IMG/VR virus record: IMGVR_UViG_3300024999_000199
Span: 1 to 42,100 of that record
DNA length: 42,100 nucleotides
From: a virus
Strand: one strand, 5' to 3'
A program made the translations under genes and the position numbers. Numbering within the stretch: the stretch's first letter is position 1; every line of letters begins with the position of its first letter. Of this stretch, positions 16,834-24,371 are shown in pieces. A model generated the notes under the pieces. That model did no database searches, had not been told where the DNA came from, and worked only from the letters and a program-made list of their open reading frames with translations.

Positions 16834-16847
16834 GACACTCCGGTGTC
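16834..16847. repeat. Perfect short inverted repeat upstream of recombinase
   Basis: GACAC-TCCG-GTGTC in the 93-nt gap between the 73-aa gene and the XerD-like gene. It could be an RNA hairpin, an operator or a recombinase binding site. A TATAAT-like sequence lies nearby (16822-16827) but no good -35 was seen. Confidence 0.4.
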
Positions 16848-16874
16848 GTTATAAGCACTCGTTCGGCCGGCAAG

Positions 16875-17096
16875 CTATGGACGGGTGCTTTCCTGTTCGT
16901 ATTTTGACATTCTGCTATTTATCCATTTTGCAGATTGCTCGTAGGCACTAGCTCTTCCATCATGCCATCCGTTATCGTTTCCTATCTTGGCATTTCGTCT
17001 AGAGACCTCGGCACACTCGGCGATAAAATCAACCTCAAACTTGATATCGCTTAAGATTTCGACGAGTTGATCTTTGGTTAGGTTTTCAAATATCAT
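16875..17096 (-). CDS. Hypothetical small protein
   Basis: A 73-aa acidic, helical protein (MIFENLTKDQLVEILSDIK..., EVSRRNAKIGNDNGWHDGR). The leader contains AAGGAGG at normal spacing and, 2-3 nt further upstream, copy A of the repeated pseudoknot-like element. It precedes the XerD-like gene in the same orientation. Function unknown. Confidence 0.62.
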   Translation of the reverse strand: MIFENLTKDQLVEILSDIKFEVDFIAECAEVSRRNAKIGNDNGWHDGRASAYEQSAKWINSRMSKYEQESTRP

Positions 17097-17112
17097 ACTT
17101 ATTCCTCCTTAC

Positions 17113-17137
17113 GCCGGTATTGTGGCCCCGGCTGGCC
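17113..17137 (-). promoter_or_regulatory. Pseudoknot-like 5' element, copy A
   Basis: Read on the minus strand: GGCC, then stem GCCGG / CCGGC enclosing loop GGCCACAATA. The upstream GGCC can pair with GGCC in the loop, forming an H-type pseudoknot. It ends 2-3 nt before the Shine-Dalgarno of the 73-aa gene. It is related to copies B (17744-17768) and C (29953-29978). Confidence 0.6.
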
Positions 17138-17144
17138 GTGTTGG

Positions 17145-17315
17145 CTATTCCAACGTTTTCTTTCGGACATAATCGCTTGCGGTGAGATCCACTGACTTAG
17201 CTTTTTTCTTGACCTCCTCCCATTCTGTGTCAGTAAACTTAATCGAACGATTCTTTGCATTGACTCCGGCGCGAGGTTTAGGCCCAGCTCCTTCACGTTT
17301 TCCGCCTTTATTCAT
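17145..17315 (-). CDS. Ribbon-helix-helix protein, MobC/Arc-like
   Basis: A 56-aa basic protein with N-terminus NKGGKREGAGPKPRAG, strand NRSIKFTDTEWEEVKKKAK and helix VDLTASDYVRKKTLE. This pattern is common in small ribbon-helix-helix proteins, including MobC-like relaxosome accessory proteins. The ATG at 17315 (SD AGGTGG) overlaps the end of the upstream gene. A longer upstream frame exists, but its added residues merely shadow the neighbour. It probably regulates the island or binds its DNA. Confidence 0.72.
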   Translation of the reverse strand: MNKGGKREGAGPKPRAGVNAKNRSIKFTDTEWEEVKKKAKSVDLTASDYVRKKTLE

Positions 17316-17526
17316 ATTTTCCCACCACCTTTTTAAGTATGAACCTAAAGGGCATTCCCTCCCACATTTCACTATAATATTCGCTAAGCTCCAGGACTGA
17401 CCAATTATAAACATTTTCAATCTTGACATCTTCAATAATCGAAGCCTTGCGTACTAGTTGAGATAGTAGAAGCGCGATGTCTATGTTGGTTAACTCTAGC
17501 TCTAATCCTGAGGAATTATTACTCAT
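17308..17526 (-). CDS. Hypothetical small protein
   Basis: A 72-aa protein, MSNNSSGLELELTNIDIALL..., with a C-terminal EMWEGMPFRFILKKVVGKYE. The ATG at 17526 follows GGAGGCAAAC; an upstream ATG would extend into the neighbouring gene. It overlaps genes on both sides, consistent with one polycistronic message. Function unknown. Confidence 0.58.
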   Translation of the reverse strand: MSNNSSGLELELTNIDIALLLSQLVRKASIIEDVKIENVYNWSVLELSEYYSEMWEGMPFRFILKKVVGKYE

Positions 17527-17728
17527 GTTTGCCTCCTCCGTATTCCTCATACATCTTCATTGTGTCCCTTCCGCTAGATGCCATCAGAACAGTTCTACTC
17601 GCCTCAGTCGCAACAGACTCACCACAGAATGGACATTGCAACTCATCCAGGTTCACCTCTTCCTCGTTTGGGATGTAGTAATCATGGCCACTCTCGCAAG
17701 ACAACAAAGTAAGTTCTACCAAATGCAT
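17519..17728 (-). CDS. Small zinc-ribbon-like protein
   Basis: A 69-aa acidic protein with Cys11, His15 and a CPFCGES knuckle (residues ~32-38), suggesting one zinc site (Cys-x3-His plus Cys-x2-Cys). AAGGAGG lies 6 nt upstream of the ATG, with pseudoknot-like copy B directly upstream of that. It overlaps the next gene by 8 nt. Function unknown; zinc-ribbon proteins of this size often act in protein or nucleic acid contacts. Confidence 0.65.
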   Translation of the reverse strand: MHLVELTLLSCESGHDYYIPNEEEVNLDELQCPFCGESVATEASRTVLMASSGRDTMKMYEEYGGGKHE

Positions 17729-17743
17729 AACAATCCTCCTTCT

Positions 17744-17768
17744 GCCGGGTATTGGCTCCCGGCTGGCC
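17744..17768 (-). promoter_or_regulatory. Pseudoknot-like 5' element, copy B
   Basis: On the minus strand: GGCC-A, stem GCCGGG / CCCGGC, loop AGCCAATA. GGC upstream can pair with GCC in the loop. The element ends 3 nt before the AGGAGG of the 69-aa gene. The loop is identical to copy C although stem bases differ in a pairing-preserving way. Confidence 0.65.
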
Positions 17769-17774
17769 TATCGA

Positions 17775-17939
17775 CTAGTTGCTCCACATCTTACGGTCGA
17801 GTTCCGCTTCCTCTCTTGAGAGCCATTCACCCTGTGAGATGTAGCAAGCAGAAACCGGAGACCATACCATTACCGAGTAGATACCTTCTGAGTATTCAAC
17901 CTTGGCTCGGTTCGTTGGGAAGTTGATTATCTTTGCCAT
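17775..17939 (-). CDS. Hypothetical small protein, first gene of the XerD-like island
   Basis: A 54-aa protein, beginning MAKIINFPTNRAKVEYSEGI and ending with an EEAELDRKMW helix. It directly follows a consensus promoter and GAGGGGG ribosome binding site. It is the first gene of the minus-strand island and is separated from the next by the pseudoknot-like element. Function unknown. Confidence 0.65.
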   Translation of the reverse strand: MAKIINFPTNRAKVEYSEGIYSVMVWSPVSACYISQGEWLSREEAELDRKMWSN

Positions 17940-17945
17940 TTGCGT

Positions 17946-18001
17946 TTCCCCCTCGTTTTTTGATCTTAACTTATTATACCTCTATACATTGAATATGTCA
18001 A
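17946..18001 (-). promoter_or_regulatory. Consensus sigma-A promoter and shared leader of the XerD-like island
   Basis: On the minus strand, TTGACA (18001-17996), 17-nt spacer, TATAAT (17978-17973). From the -10 box onward, 33 nt (17978-17946) are identical to the promoter/leader at 29568-29600, including the GAGGGGG ribosome binding site. A TTGA-N5-TCAA palindrome (17989-18001) overlaps the -35 box and could be an operator. Confidence 0.85.
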
Positions 18002-18035
18002 CACGTAATCAATATATAAACAAACATATTCCTCA

Positions 18036-18059
18036 ACCGTCAATCGACGGTATTTTTTA
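18036..18059 (+). terminator. Intrinsic terminator upstream of lysis cassette
   Basis: ACCGTC (18036-18041), loop AATC, GACGGT (18046-18051), then ATTTTTTA. On the plus strand it would stop late transcripts that read through the antisense XerD-like island just before the lysis genes. Confidence 0.7.
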
Positions 18060-18097
18060 TGGGTAGCAACGAATAGGGGTGAAAAGGCGGTGTGCTA

Positions 18098-18331
18098 ATG
18101 AGTGATACTGAAGTAAAAGGTTTAAAAGAAGACGTAACGGAGATAAAGTCGGATGTAAAAGATATTCATAATACATTAGGCGATTTGAAGGTACTTATTG
18201 CAGGGAATTACGTAACCAAAACTGAGTTTGAAAAACATAAGTTGGAGGCAACCAACGCTCTTAGATGGTGGGCAGGGTACGTTATCACAGCAGCAGGGCT
18301 AATTATGGCGATACTAAATTACTACAAATAG
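18098..18331 (+). CDS. xhlA: XhlA-family haemolysin-like lysis protein
   Basis: A 77-aa protein with an N-terminal coiled coil (VKGLKEDVTEIKSDVKDIHNTL), a short linker and one C-terminal membrane segment (WWAGYVITAAGLIMAILNYY). This is the XhlA organisation, a holin-associated protein in Bacillus PBSX-type lysis cassettes. The start at 18098 is the ATG nearest the SD; a GTG two codons upstream is less likely. It is followed by amidase and holin genes. Confidence 0.83.
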   Translation: MSDTEVKGLKEDVTEIKSDVKDIHNTLGDLKVLIAGNYVTKTEFEKHKLEATNALRWWAGYVITAAGLIMAILNYYK

Positions 18332-18342
18332 GAGGATTCCCA

Positions 18343-18966
18343 ATGCCAAGGATTTATATTTCCCCCAGCACCCAAGAGCGAAACATCGGTGTCGGGTCGT
18401 TTGGGTCCGAAGAATCACAGATGAATAAGATTGCCGATCTACTCATGCCGTTACTTGCCAAGGATGGCAGATTTACAACGCTCAGAAATTCCCCCTCTAT
18501 GGAGGTTGAGCAGATCGCCGCGGACTCCAATAGATTTAAGGCAGACATCCATATACCTATCCACAGCAATGCAGGAGGTGGCGAGGGAACAGAAGTCTAT
18601 GCCTACGGCCCAGGGACCAACAGTGAGCGATTAGCAAGGGCGCTCTATAATCAGATTGAACCACTTAGCCCAGGTAGGGATCGTGGGGTTAAGTATAAAA
18701 AAACCTTAATTGAGGTTGGCGATTTGGTCAGTGCAACATCGGCCTTGATTGAGCTAGATTTCCACGACAGCGCATCAGGAGCGGCGTGGATAGCCTCCAA
18801 CCACAAAGCAATAGCCGAGGCGCTTTATAAGGGCATTTGTGACTATTATAGTTATGACTATAGGGCTTTGGTTGTTACGCCTCCCGTATCGCGTTCTGAG
18901 CCTGCCGATAAGGTGGCTCAGGCCATCGCGCTATTTGAACAGGGTATTAAAATATTGAGAGGATGA
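18343..18966 (+). CDS. N-acetylmuramoyl-L-alanine amidase (endolysin)
   Basis: A 207-aa Amidase_3-type endolysin that cleaves the bond between N-acetylmuramic acid and L-alanine in peptidoglycan. The pattern is ISPSTQERNIGVGSFGSEESQMNKIAD, DIHIPIHSNAGGGEGTEVY (zinc ligand His) and ALIELDFHDS (catalytic Glu region). The N-terminal zinc-ligand His usual in GHGG-type relatives is not obvious, as in other SPSxQ-type phage amidases. The C-terminus (~180-207) is a short low-complexity tail, not a clear wall-binding domain. SD AGGAGG precedes the ATG. Confidence 0.9.
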   Translation: MPRIYISPSTQERNIGVGSFGSEESQMNKIADLLMPLLAKDGRFTTLRNSPSMEVEQIAADSNRFKADIHIPIHSNAGGGEGTEVYAYGPGTNSERLARALYNQIEPLSPGRDRGVKYKKTLIEVGDLVSATSALIELDFHDSASGAAWIASNHKAIAEALYKGICDYYSYDYRALVVTPPVSRSEPADKVAQAIALFEQGIKILRG

Positions 18967-18971
18967 TTGAA

Positions 18972-19151
18972 ATGCAAAACCGTCTTAGATCGTGGGCCAC
19001 ATGGCTTGCAGTTGCCTCGCTAATCGCGTTTATTTCCAAAACCTACCTAGGGTATGAGATCCCCGAGTTCGATAAGCTAGTCGAGCTTATTCTGGTGGCC
19101 TTAACTGGTTTTGGGATACTCAACAATCCAACTGATAAATATAATTTTTGA
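18972..19151 (+). CDS. Holin
   Basis: A 59-aa protein with two hydrophobic helices (about 9-24 and 35-50) and an amphipathic segment YLGYEIPEFDKL between them, ending GFGILNNPTDKYNF. This matches small phage holins that permeabilise the membrane and release the endolysin. It starts directly after the amidase gene, with GAGAGGATG as SD; an ATG at 18963 overlapping the amidase stop is an alternative start. Confidence 0.83.
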   Translation: MQNRLRSWATWLAVASLIAFISKTYLGYEIPEFDKLVELILVALTGFGILNNPTDKYNF

Positions 19152-19160
19152 CATAGCAAA

Positions 19161-19192
19161 AGCCCTCTCCTAATTGGAGGGGGCTTTTTTGT
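19161..19192. terminator. Strong terminator at the end of the late operon
   Basis: AGCCCTCTCC (19161-19170), loop TAATT, GGAGGGGGCT (19176-19185), then TTTTTTG on the plus strand. It also overlaps the end of the minus-strand helix-turn-helix gene, so it may serve both directions, though the minus-side T run is weaker. Confidence 0.85.
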
Positions 19193-19385
19193 TTTGTCCG
19201 AATACTCGCTCCATACCTTGCCGGGTAATGATCCAATACTTACCGGTTTGCCGCGCTTCGTCGGGCAGAAACTTCCCATCTTGGCAGTATCGTTTTACCT
19301 TTGTCTCAGAAATTTCCCAGGCCCTTGCCGCCTCGGGGCAGGAGAGGACATCCGAGAATAGGATCCTTTTTTCTTTAGTTGTCAT
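19170..19385 (-). CDS. Small helix-turn-helix (MerR/excisionase-like) protein
   Basis: A 71-aa protein with a winged-helix DNA-binding pattern: DVLSCPEAARAWEISETKVKR, then GKFLPDEARQTGKYWIITRQGMERVFG. Similar proteins occur as excisionases or accessory regulators. AGGAGG precedes two adjacent ATGs (19388 and 19385); the second has better spacing. The start overlaps the stop of the methyltransferase gene, so it is the last cistron of the long accessory operon. A regulatory role for that operon is possible. Confidence 0.72.
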   Translation of the reverse strand: MTTKEKRILFSDVLSCPEAARAWEISETKVKRYCQDGKFLPDEARQTGKYWIITRQGMERVFGQNKKAPSN

Positions 19386-20041
19386 CATTTATCCTCCTTT
19401 AACTCGTAGGTAAAACCATTTTTTGATAAATTCTCAAGCAGGACGGACAATCGCTTGTGATTTAGCTCGGTACCGACAAACCGTTTTCCGTTTTTGTGTG
19501 CATTTATGCCGACCAATCCGCGCCCCATGCACAGATCCCCAATGCAACCATAGTCCTCATTTTCACAGATCCACTTGATAATATCCTCTTCATCCATGTA
19601 GTCGAGAGGTAATTTCTTTCGCTTTGCGCTACCCCTGATCACATAGCACATGTTTTCCTTTTTGTGATAATAACTACTGTTATAAAAGGTTACGTGTTTG
19701 TAAATGGCTTTCATCTCCTGAATAAATTCGCTCAGAAATTCCTTACCTACTTCGACATAGCAAACCGTTGGTTTAGTCTCACTGATACATTCAAAGAGTC
19801 GCTTATAAAACGTTGTAAAGCTATCTTGGTAGTCCTGCCGCTCAGCTTTAGTATAGAATGTGTTCAGATTTCCGAGGTTCCATGGTGGGTCCGCGAAAAT
19901 CAAGTCTGCATACGTCATAAAAGAGGGGAGAGGGTCGAAAATATTGTGAACTTTGACCGCGCTGCCATCATCAAACACTGCTGTCTGGTTATCGGCTATG
20001 GGGTATCTTATATAAGCATCGCCATAATTCCACTTAGCCAA
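19385..20041 (-). CDS. DNA methyltransferase, DPPW type
   Basis: A 218-aa putative amino-methyltransferase. Motif IV DPPW lies at about residue 55 (ADLIFADPPWNLGN), and an SAM-binding-like motif (GDLCMGRGLVGINA...FVGTELN) is near the C-terminus, the permuted order of beta-class/MT-A70-like enzymes. It probably methylates adenine (or N4 of cytosine). The TTG at 20041 has GGAGG 9 nt upstream and starts inside the IbrB-like gene. No restriction endonuclease partner is adjacent, so it looks like an orphan or a component of this operon. Confidence 0.82.
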   Translation of the reverse strand: MAKWNYGDAYIRYPIADNQTAVFDDGSAVKVHNIFDPLPSFMTYADLIFADPPWNLGNLNTFYTKAERQDYQDSFTTFYKRLFECISETKPTVCYVEVGKEFLSEFIQEMKAIYKHVTFYNSSYYHKKENMCYVIRGSAKRKKLPLDYMDEEDIIKWICENEDYGCIGDLCMGRGLVGINAHKNGKRFVGTELNHKRLSVLLENLSKNGFTYELKEDK

Positions 20042-20570
20042 CGTCTTCGACCTCCTGCATTTCCCACGACTTCGAGTAGATCTGGTTCTTAAACAGTTCT
20101 GCAATCCCTGTGATTTGCTTGAGACGAAAGACCTCCTCAATTTCCATACCCAGTTTTTGTGCTACTTCCTCGTCGGGTACACCTTGCTCAACAAGCGCTT
20201 GCACGAGATCTCCCATGAGTTCGACTTGGTGGACTCCACGAGCGCGGTTGAATTGCACTGTGGCCTCCATGCGCTTTGTGATGTCGTGCTCCAGGACGAT
20301 GATTGGGATCTGCCTAGCTTGCAATCTGTCTCTGAACTCCATGTATCGGTGATCGCCATCGACGACAATATACTTCTCAAGATCGGGGTCCCAAACTGTG
20401 ACAACCGCGAAACAAAAACCATTAGACATGATTGATTCCTCGAGGAGATCCATATTTTGAGATGATACGCTATTCGGGTTGTAGGTGTTTGATTGGACCT
20501 TGTCTATATCAACAATGATCGGATTCATACACGGGAGTTTAATTGGCCCTTTTTTAGATTCTATAATCAT
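20034..20570 (-). CDS. IbrB-like ParB/Srx-fold protein
   Basis: A 178-aa protein with a ParB/sulfiredoxin-fold N-terminal half: VDIDKVQSNTYNPNSVSSQ, EESIMSNGFCFAVVTVW, VVDGDHRYMEFRDR, and then helical HQVELMGDLVQALVEQG...EEVAQKLGMEIEEVFRLKQ. Together with the adjacent PAPS-reductase-like gene this is the IbrA/IbrB arrangement described on an E. coli phage and common on mobile elements. The ATG at 20570 overlaps the ibrA-like stop (ATGA), with GGAGGG 6 nt upstream. Molecular function is not established. Confidence 0.8.
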   Translation of the reverse strand: MIIESKKGPIKLPCMNPIIVDIDKVQSNTYNPNSVSSQNMDLLEESIMSNGFCFAVVTVWDPDLEKYIVVDGDHRYMEFRDRLQARQIPIIVLEHDITKRMEATVQFNRARGVHQVELMGDLVQALVEQGVPDEEVAQKLGMEIEEVFRLKQITGIAELFKNQIYSKSWEMQEVEDVG

Positions 20571-21694
20571 AGCAATTCCCTCCATTTCTTGATCGTGGCT
20601 TCTCGTGGGTCTGGCTTGTTATCTACAGGCAAATTGTTCTCGTAGTCATTCAGGACCAGCTGCCTGCACTGCTGGCGAGCGACATGAGGATTATTTAAGT
20701 GCTTGCCGAATCGCTTAACAAAAATAGCTTTTTTGGTATCATCAGGGTAAGTCTCTAGTAAGAAATCTCTATAATCAATCCATGTCTTAAAGTTCTTCGG
20801 CAACTTCTGGACCTTGAGCATCTTAGTGTCTTTGCCGTATAGATTGCCGATACTGATGCCCTTGACGCGTTTTAGTAATTTATTATAAGTGCGCGGTTCA
20901 AACTCTGGTAGTTCCACGAGGGATTTAAAAGACTTCTCGTGGATGAGGCTTGATACTCTGATCTCTTGTATGCCCATGCCTTTCTTGTACATATAGTCAT
21001 AGATTTTCGAGTACTTCAGCCCGGTATCATAGATATATTTCCAGATGTCGTGGAAGTTCCAATCGTAGAGCGGATACATAGACACGTTGTTATTCTTCAT
21101 CCTGGTGCACCAAAACACATTCTTGTACCCGGGATTCTTCGCAACCGCCCGCCATCGGTTAGGGCTTTCTGTGGCTCTCAGACCAACAAGGAAGGCTGTG
21201 TTCTCCCGGGAGTTTTGGAAGTTCTCAAGAGCATCATAAAAGCCGAAGCCCTTGTTCTTGTCTCTAACTGTTTCTTTTTCGATGGCCCATGGGTTGTGCT
21301 GGATGGAGTCTTTCTGCTTCGAGCGGAGCCAAATCTTGTGTTTGCCTGCTTCCCAGCATATAAGCTGCCCCTCGGTTAAACTGGATGCATTAGTAAGCTT
21401 AAACTCAATCTGATACCATAAGCGGATTGTGTTCTCGGGATATAAGCTCATGATGTACTCTATTTGCTTAATCGTACTATCGTAAACAACTTCTTCGTCC
21501 AAGAAAAATATACCGACTTTTCGGCCTCGTTTGTTTGCCTCCAAGAGCGCAAGGTGAGCTAATACTGTGCTATCTTTTCCGCCGCTTATCGAGACGACGA
21601 TATTCTCAAACTCATCGAAGATATAGGCCATACGCTCCTTTGCTGAGTCCAAGACAGTTTTATTTATATAGACTTGCTTGAGCATAGATTGCAT
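20567..21694 (-). CDS. IbrA-like PAPS reductase/ATP-pyrophosphatase family protein
   Basis: A 375-aa PP-loop protein. SISGGKDSTVLAH (residues ~34-46) is the pyrophosphatase P-loop, followed by GIFFLDEEVVYDSTIKQIEYIM, GLRATESPNRWRAV and WNFHDIWKYIYDTGLKYSKIYD, matching the IbrA/DUF3440-like branch of the PAPS reductase superfamily. Such enzymes adenylate a substrate to activate it. The substrate here is unknown, and sulfate assimilation is unlikely on a phage. Paired with the ParB-fold gene by ATGA overlap. Start taken at 21694; Met at 21685 is an alternative. Confidence 0.85.
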   Translation of the reverse strand: MQSMLKQVYINKTVLDSAKERMAYIFDEFENIVVSISGGKDSTVLAHLALLEANKRGRKVGIFFLDEEVVYDSTIKQIEYIMSLYPENTIRLWYQIEFKLTNASSLTEGQLICWEAGKHKIWLRSKQKDSIQHNPWAIEKETVRDKNKGFGFYDALENFQNSRENTAFLVGLRATESPNRWRAVAKNPGYKNVFWCTRMKNNNVSMYPLYDWNFHDIWKYIYDTGLKYSKIYDYMYKKGMGIQEIRVSSLIHEKSFKSLVELPEFEPRTYNKLLKRVKGISIGNLYGKDTKMLKVQKLPKNFKTWIDYRDFLLETYPDDTKKAIFVKRFGKHLNNPHVARQQCRQLVLNDYENNLPVDNKPDPREATIKKWRELL

Positions 21695-22535
21695 CTAACC
21701 TCGCTTTCCACTTTGAGAATTCCGTGATAATTACATTATCGATCGAGAGGATCGTGCTCAGGTATTTGATCTTTGTCATACGCGTTATTTTGAGAAAATC
21801 GTTGAAGTTGATCCGTCGGTAGTGGGTGTCAATGATGATGTAGCTTCCTTGCTTGTTAATCTCGTCATAAGTCATGACGTTATCGAACTTAAACCGCTTA
21901 TTCCTAGCGATGTACATTTCCCCCGGGATAATAGCCTTCTTTTTGAGATCCCCGACAAAGAGCTGCAGGTTTCGCGGTACGGTTTCAGGGTCCTTTTCTC
22001 CAAGGTTATCAAAGAGCTGGTCGCGTTTCTTCTCGTATCGCTCCTTATCCTTATCAGTGATCTCGACGTTAATTGGCTCCAGTTTGACTCGGAAGGGCTT
22101 TATTTTAATGTCTTCAGCTTGCAGAAATACATAGTCGAATGCCTTTCCTTTATACTTGCCCTTGTTCTCGAAATCAAGTAGGATCATGAAATCGTTCTTA
22201 TCCTCGATGATCGGGAAGAACTCGAAGATGATCTTATGGGGCGTTTGGTTTAAGTAGTGGTGAGCGCAGTTATAAATTAACTCGCTCCGGTTCTGCGTTC
22301 TCATGCACTCATCCATGATTGTGAGCGATTTATCGTTGATTTCCTCAAGTAGACGATAGAAAAACTTATACATTTCGATATCAGCGTACTCGATATATTC
22401 TATTTCAACCGGCACGTTGTACTTGGAAGGATATTTCTTGAAGTAGAAGCAGTAGATCTTCTTAATTTCATTTTCCTGCAAATAGGCATCAATCACTTTT
22501 TGTTTGTCGCGACTGTTTAGTCCGATTCTGATCAT
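21660..22535 (-). CDS. Hypothetical protein linked to IbrA-like gene
   Basis: A 291-aa charged protein rich in Lys, Tyr and Phe, alpha/beta in appearance (IRIGLNSRDKQKVIDAYLQENEIKKIYCFYF; LTIMDECMRTQNRSELIYNCAHHYL). No motif is recognised with certainty. It overlaps the helicase stop by ATGA and the IbrA-like gene by 35 nt, so it is co-translated with both and probably acts in the same process. Confidence 0.7.
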   Translation of the reverse strand: MIRIGLNSRDKQKVIDAYLQENEIKKIYCFYFKKYPSKYNVPVEIEYIEYADIEMYKFFYRLLEEINDKSLTIMDECMRTQNRSELIYNCAHHYLNQTPHKIIFEFFPIIEDKNDFMILLDFENKGKYKGKAFDYVFLQAEDIKIKPFRVKLEPINVEITDKDKERYEKKRDQLFDNLGEKDPETVPRNLQLFVGDLKKKAIIPGEMYIARNKRFKFDNVMTYDEINKQGSYIIIDTHYRRINFNDFLKITRMTKIKYLSTILSIDNVIITEFSKWKARLDAIYAQASLYK

Positions 22536-23944
22536 AGATTCTTAATCAACTCCTTTAGTTTATTTTTATTGCCGATATTCTTCTCAACCTCCTGCCTGAA
22601 CGATGTAGCGGCATCTTCCTTGTCGGATAGCGCCTTATTTATCCGGTCGTCAATACTCCCCGAGCAATAGATATCAATGTAGGTGACGGGGTACTCTTGC
22701 CCAATACGGTGGTTACGATCCTCCGCCTGTATTCTCTCGCTGTACTTAAATCCATTGTTGTAAAATATAACATAGTGCGATTCGTTCAGGGTCAAACCAT
22801 GCCCGCCACAGCTGGGAGTTGAGATGAAGAAACGCGCAGGTCCTCGGAATAGTTCGACTTGCTTTACGCGCTCCTTCTCAGATATTCCGCCATGAAAGAG
22901 CGCAATAGAGTCTTCGCCGTACTGGCTAGATAGGGCTTTGGCGATGTGATTAATGTCATAACGGAACTTAGCCCAAATGATGATCTTCTCCCGTTCGGGG
23001 ATATCAACGATCGTGTCCATTAAGGTTTCCATGCGGTAATGCCTAAACTCAATCAATTCAAATTTTCGTCTCACTCGGCGATTCCAGAAACCGCAGGTGA
23101 TCTCCTGTAAAACGGTGAACAGGCGGAATATAACCGTCGAATCCCAATCCTCTTTTTCTAGCTCGGCGAGAATCTCCTCCTTGGCGACATAATACATGTG
23201 CCCCTGTTCGTCGGTAAAGTGGAAATATCGTGTTTCATAGAGTTTTTTCGGTAGGTCTAAGCACTCCTCCTTTGTGATCTGGTAGACGTAAGGCTTTACC
23301 TTTGCCGCTAGATATGCCGTGTTGTGGCTCCTGACGATGCGACCGGGGAACTTTTCAGAGTACTCAAGGTGATTCGCCGCGAAAGAATAAAACGAATTGT
23401 ATCCGAGAATCTTGGGGCTCAAGAATCGCATCTGTGCGTATAGGTCCACAACGCCTTGAGAGAGCGGAGTTCCAGTTAGAATGAGCCTATAGCGTGCCTT
23501 TTTGCCCAATGTCGTGATTCGCAAGGTCCGCTTTGAGTCGTGCCCTTTAATGTAGCTTGATTCGTCCAGGATAACCATAGTCCTCGTGGTAATGAGTTTG
23601 CTCGCCGCTAGGACCATTCGCGTGCTACTGCTCATCGACTCGATACCGACAATATACCACAAGACTTTGGGGGTTGATCGCTCCCGCGTCTTACTCCCAA
23701 AAACGTATATGTCAGCGTCAGTACAATCGGTGTGCTTAAGTATCTCCTGCCTAACGGTTTCCTTGAGACTGACGGGGCAAAAGTATACCACTTTGTCAAT
23801 CTTATTAATTCGGCGCGAGACGAGTTCGAACGATATCCTCGTCTTGCCTAGCCCCATGTCGATCAGCAAGCCGCCAATAGTGGTTCGAATCATTTCCTCG
23901 ACCGCTGGTACCTGATGGGGAAGGAGATCAGTCCTTAAATTCAT
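22532..23944 (-). CDS. SNF2/DEAD-like superfamily 2 helicase
   Basis: A 470-aa SF2 ATPase. Motifs: MGLGKT (I), ILDESSYI (II, DExx-type), LTGTPLS (III), IIWAKFRYD and STPSCGGHGLTLNES (IV-V), QAEDRNHRIGQ (VI). This motif set is typical of SNF2-like translocases encoded by phages. The true start is most likely Met at 23944, within the end of the preceding gene; residues read upstream of it are arginine-rich shadow sequence. It may translocate on DNA for the accessory operon or for replication. Confidence 0.88.
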   Translation of the reverse strand: MNLRTDLLPHQVPAVEEMIRTTIGGLLIDMGLGKTRISFELVSRRINKIDKVVYFCPVSLKETVRQEILKHTDCTDADIYVFGSKTRERSTPKVLWYIVGIESMSSSTRMVLAASKLITTRTMVILDESSYIKGHDSKRTLRITTLGKKARYRLILTGTPLSQGVVDLYAQMRFLSPKILGYNSFYSFAANHLEYSEKFPGRIVRSHNTAYLAAKVKPYVYQITKEECLDLPKKLYETRYFHFTDEQGHMYYVAKEEILAELEKEDWDSTVIFRLFTVLQEITCGFWNRRVRRKFELIEFRHYRMETLMDTIVDIPEREKIIIWAKFRYDINHIAKALSSQYGEDSIALFHGGISEKERVKQVELFRGPARFFISTPSCGGHGLTLNESHYVIFYNNGFKYSERIQAEDRNHRIGQEYPVTYIDIYCSGSIDDRINKALSDKEDAATSFRQEVEKNIGNKNKLKELIKNL

Positions 23945-24371
23945 CGGCGATCTCCACGTTTTCTGGCACTTCCAATACCGTCGGCTTATCACAGACAACG
24001 GCACGCTCCATTTTCTTTGGCGCAGTGGGGCTGGCAACGATGGCGTTATCCCTTAGTTCTTCAGCCTTTTCGACAATCCTTTTCGCTCCGTCTGACAGCT
24101 CGAACTTATACATCTCTGCAAAGTCCAGCACCTCCTCAAAGTGCTCCGGAGAGACAACAACATTTGGCTTATCGTATTTGGCGCCAGTGATTGCTTTAGC
24201 CTTGCGATAGAGGTCTTCATCTCGACTCCATGATATCGATAACCAGCCCTCGTATTTACCATCGGTGCGCGACATAACCCAACGCGTGCATTCTGGTTTG
24301 TAGTCTGCACTGATTGCCTTCTCGCGGATCTCAGCGTCGAATATCCGGATGGAATAACCGGCATAAAGCAT
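23928..24371 (-). CDS. C-terminal part of a frameshifted accessory-operon protein
   Basis: A 147-residue frame (LYAGYSIRIFDAEIREKA..., TRWVMSRTDGKYEGWLSISW, VVVSPEHFEEVLDFAEMYKFELSDGAKRIVEKA). It reads as a natural continuation of the protein encoded upstream in the +1-related frame, whose own continuation becomes low-complexity arginine-rich sequence. There is an ATG at 24371 but no ribosome binding site. It is therefore probably the 3' part of one gene interrupted near 24372 by an indel or a recoding event. Confidence 0.65.
   Translation of the reverse strand: MLYAGYSIRIFDAEIREKAISADYKPECTRWVMSRTDGKYEGWLSISWSRDEDLYRKAKAITGAKYDKPNVVVSPEHFEEVLDFAEMYKFELSDGAKRIVEKAEELRDNAIVASPTAPKKMERAVVCDKPTVLEVPENVEIADEFKD

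Noticed and set aside
17099-17296. Minus-strand 65-residue frame
   Set aside because: It runs in another frame across the ribbon-helix-helix gene 17145-17315, with basic low-complexity content and no SD.
20034-20570. Plasmid partition ParB
   Set aside because: There is no ParA partner and the adjacent PAPS-reductase-like gene fits the IbrA/IbrB pairing instead.
19664-22181. Plus-strand open frames opposite the methyltransferase, IbrB-like, IbrA-like and 291-aa genes
   Set aside because: They lack ribosome binding sites and are shadows of well-supported minus-strand genes.
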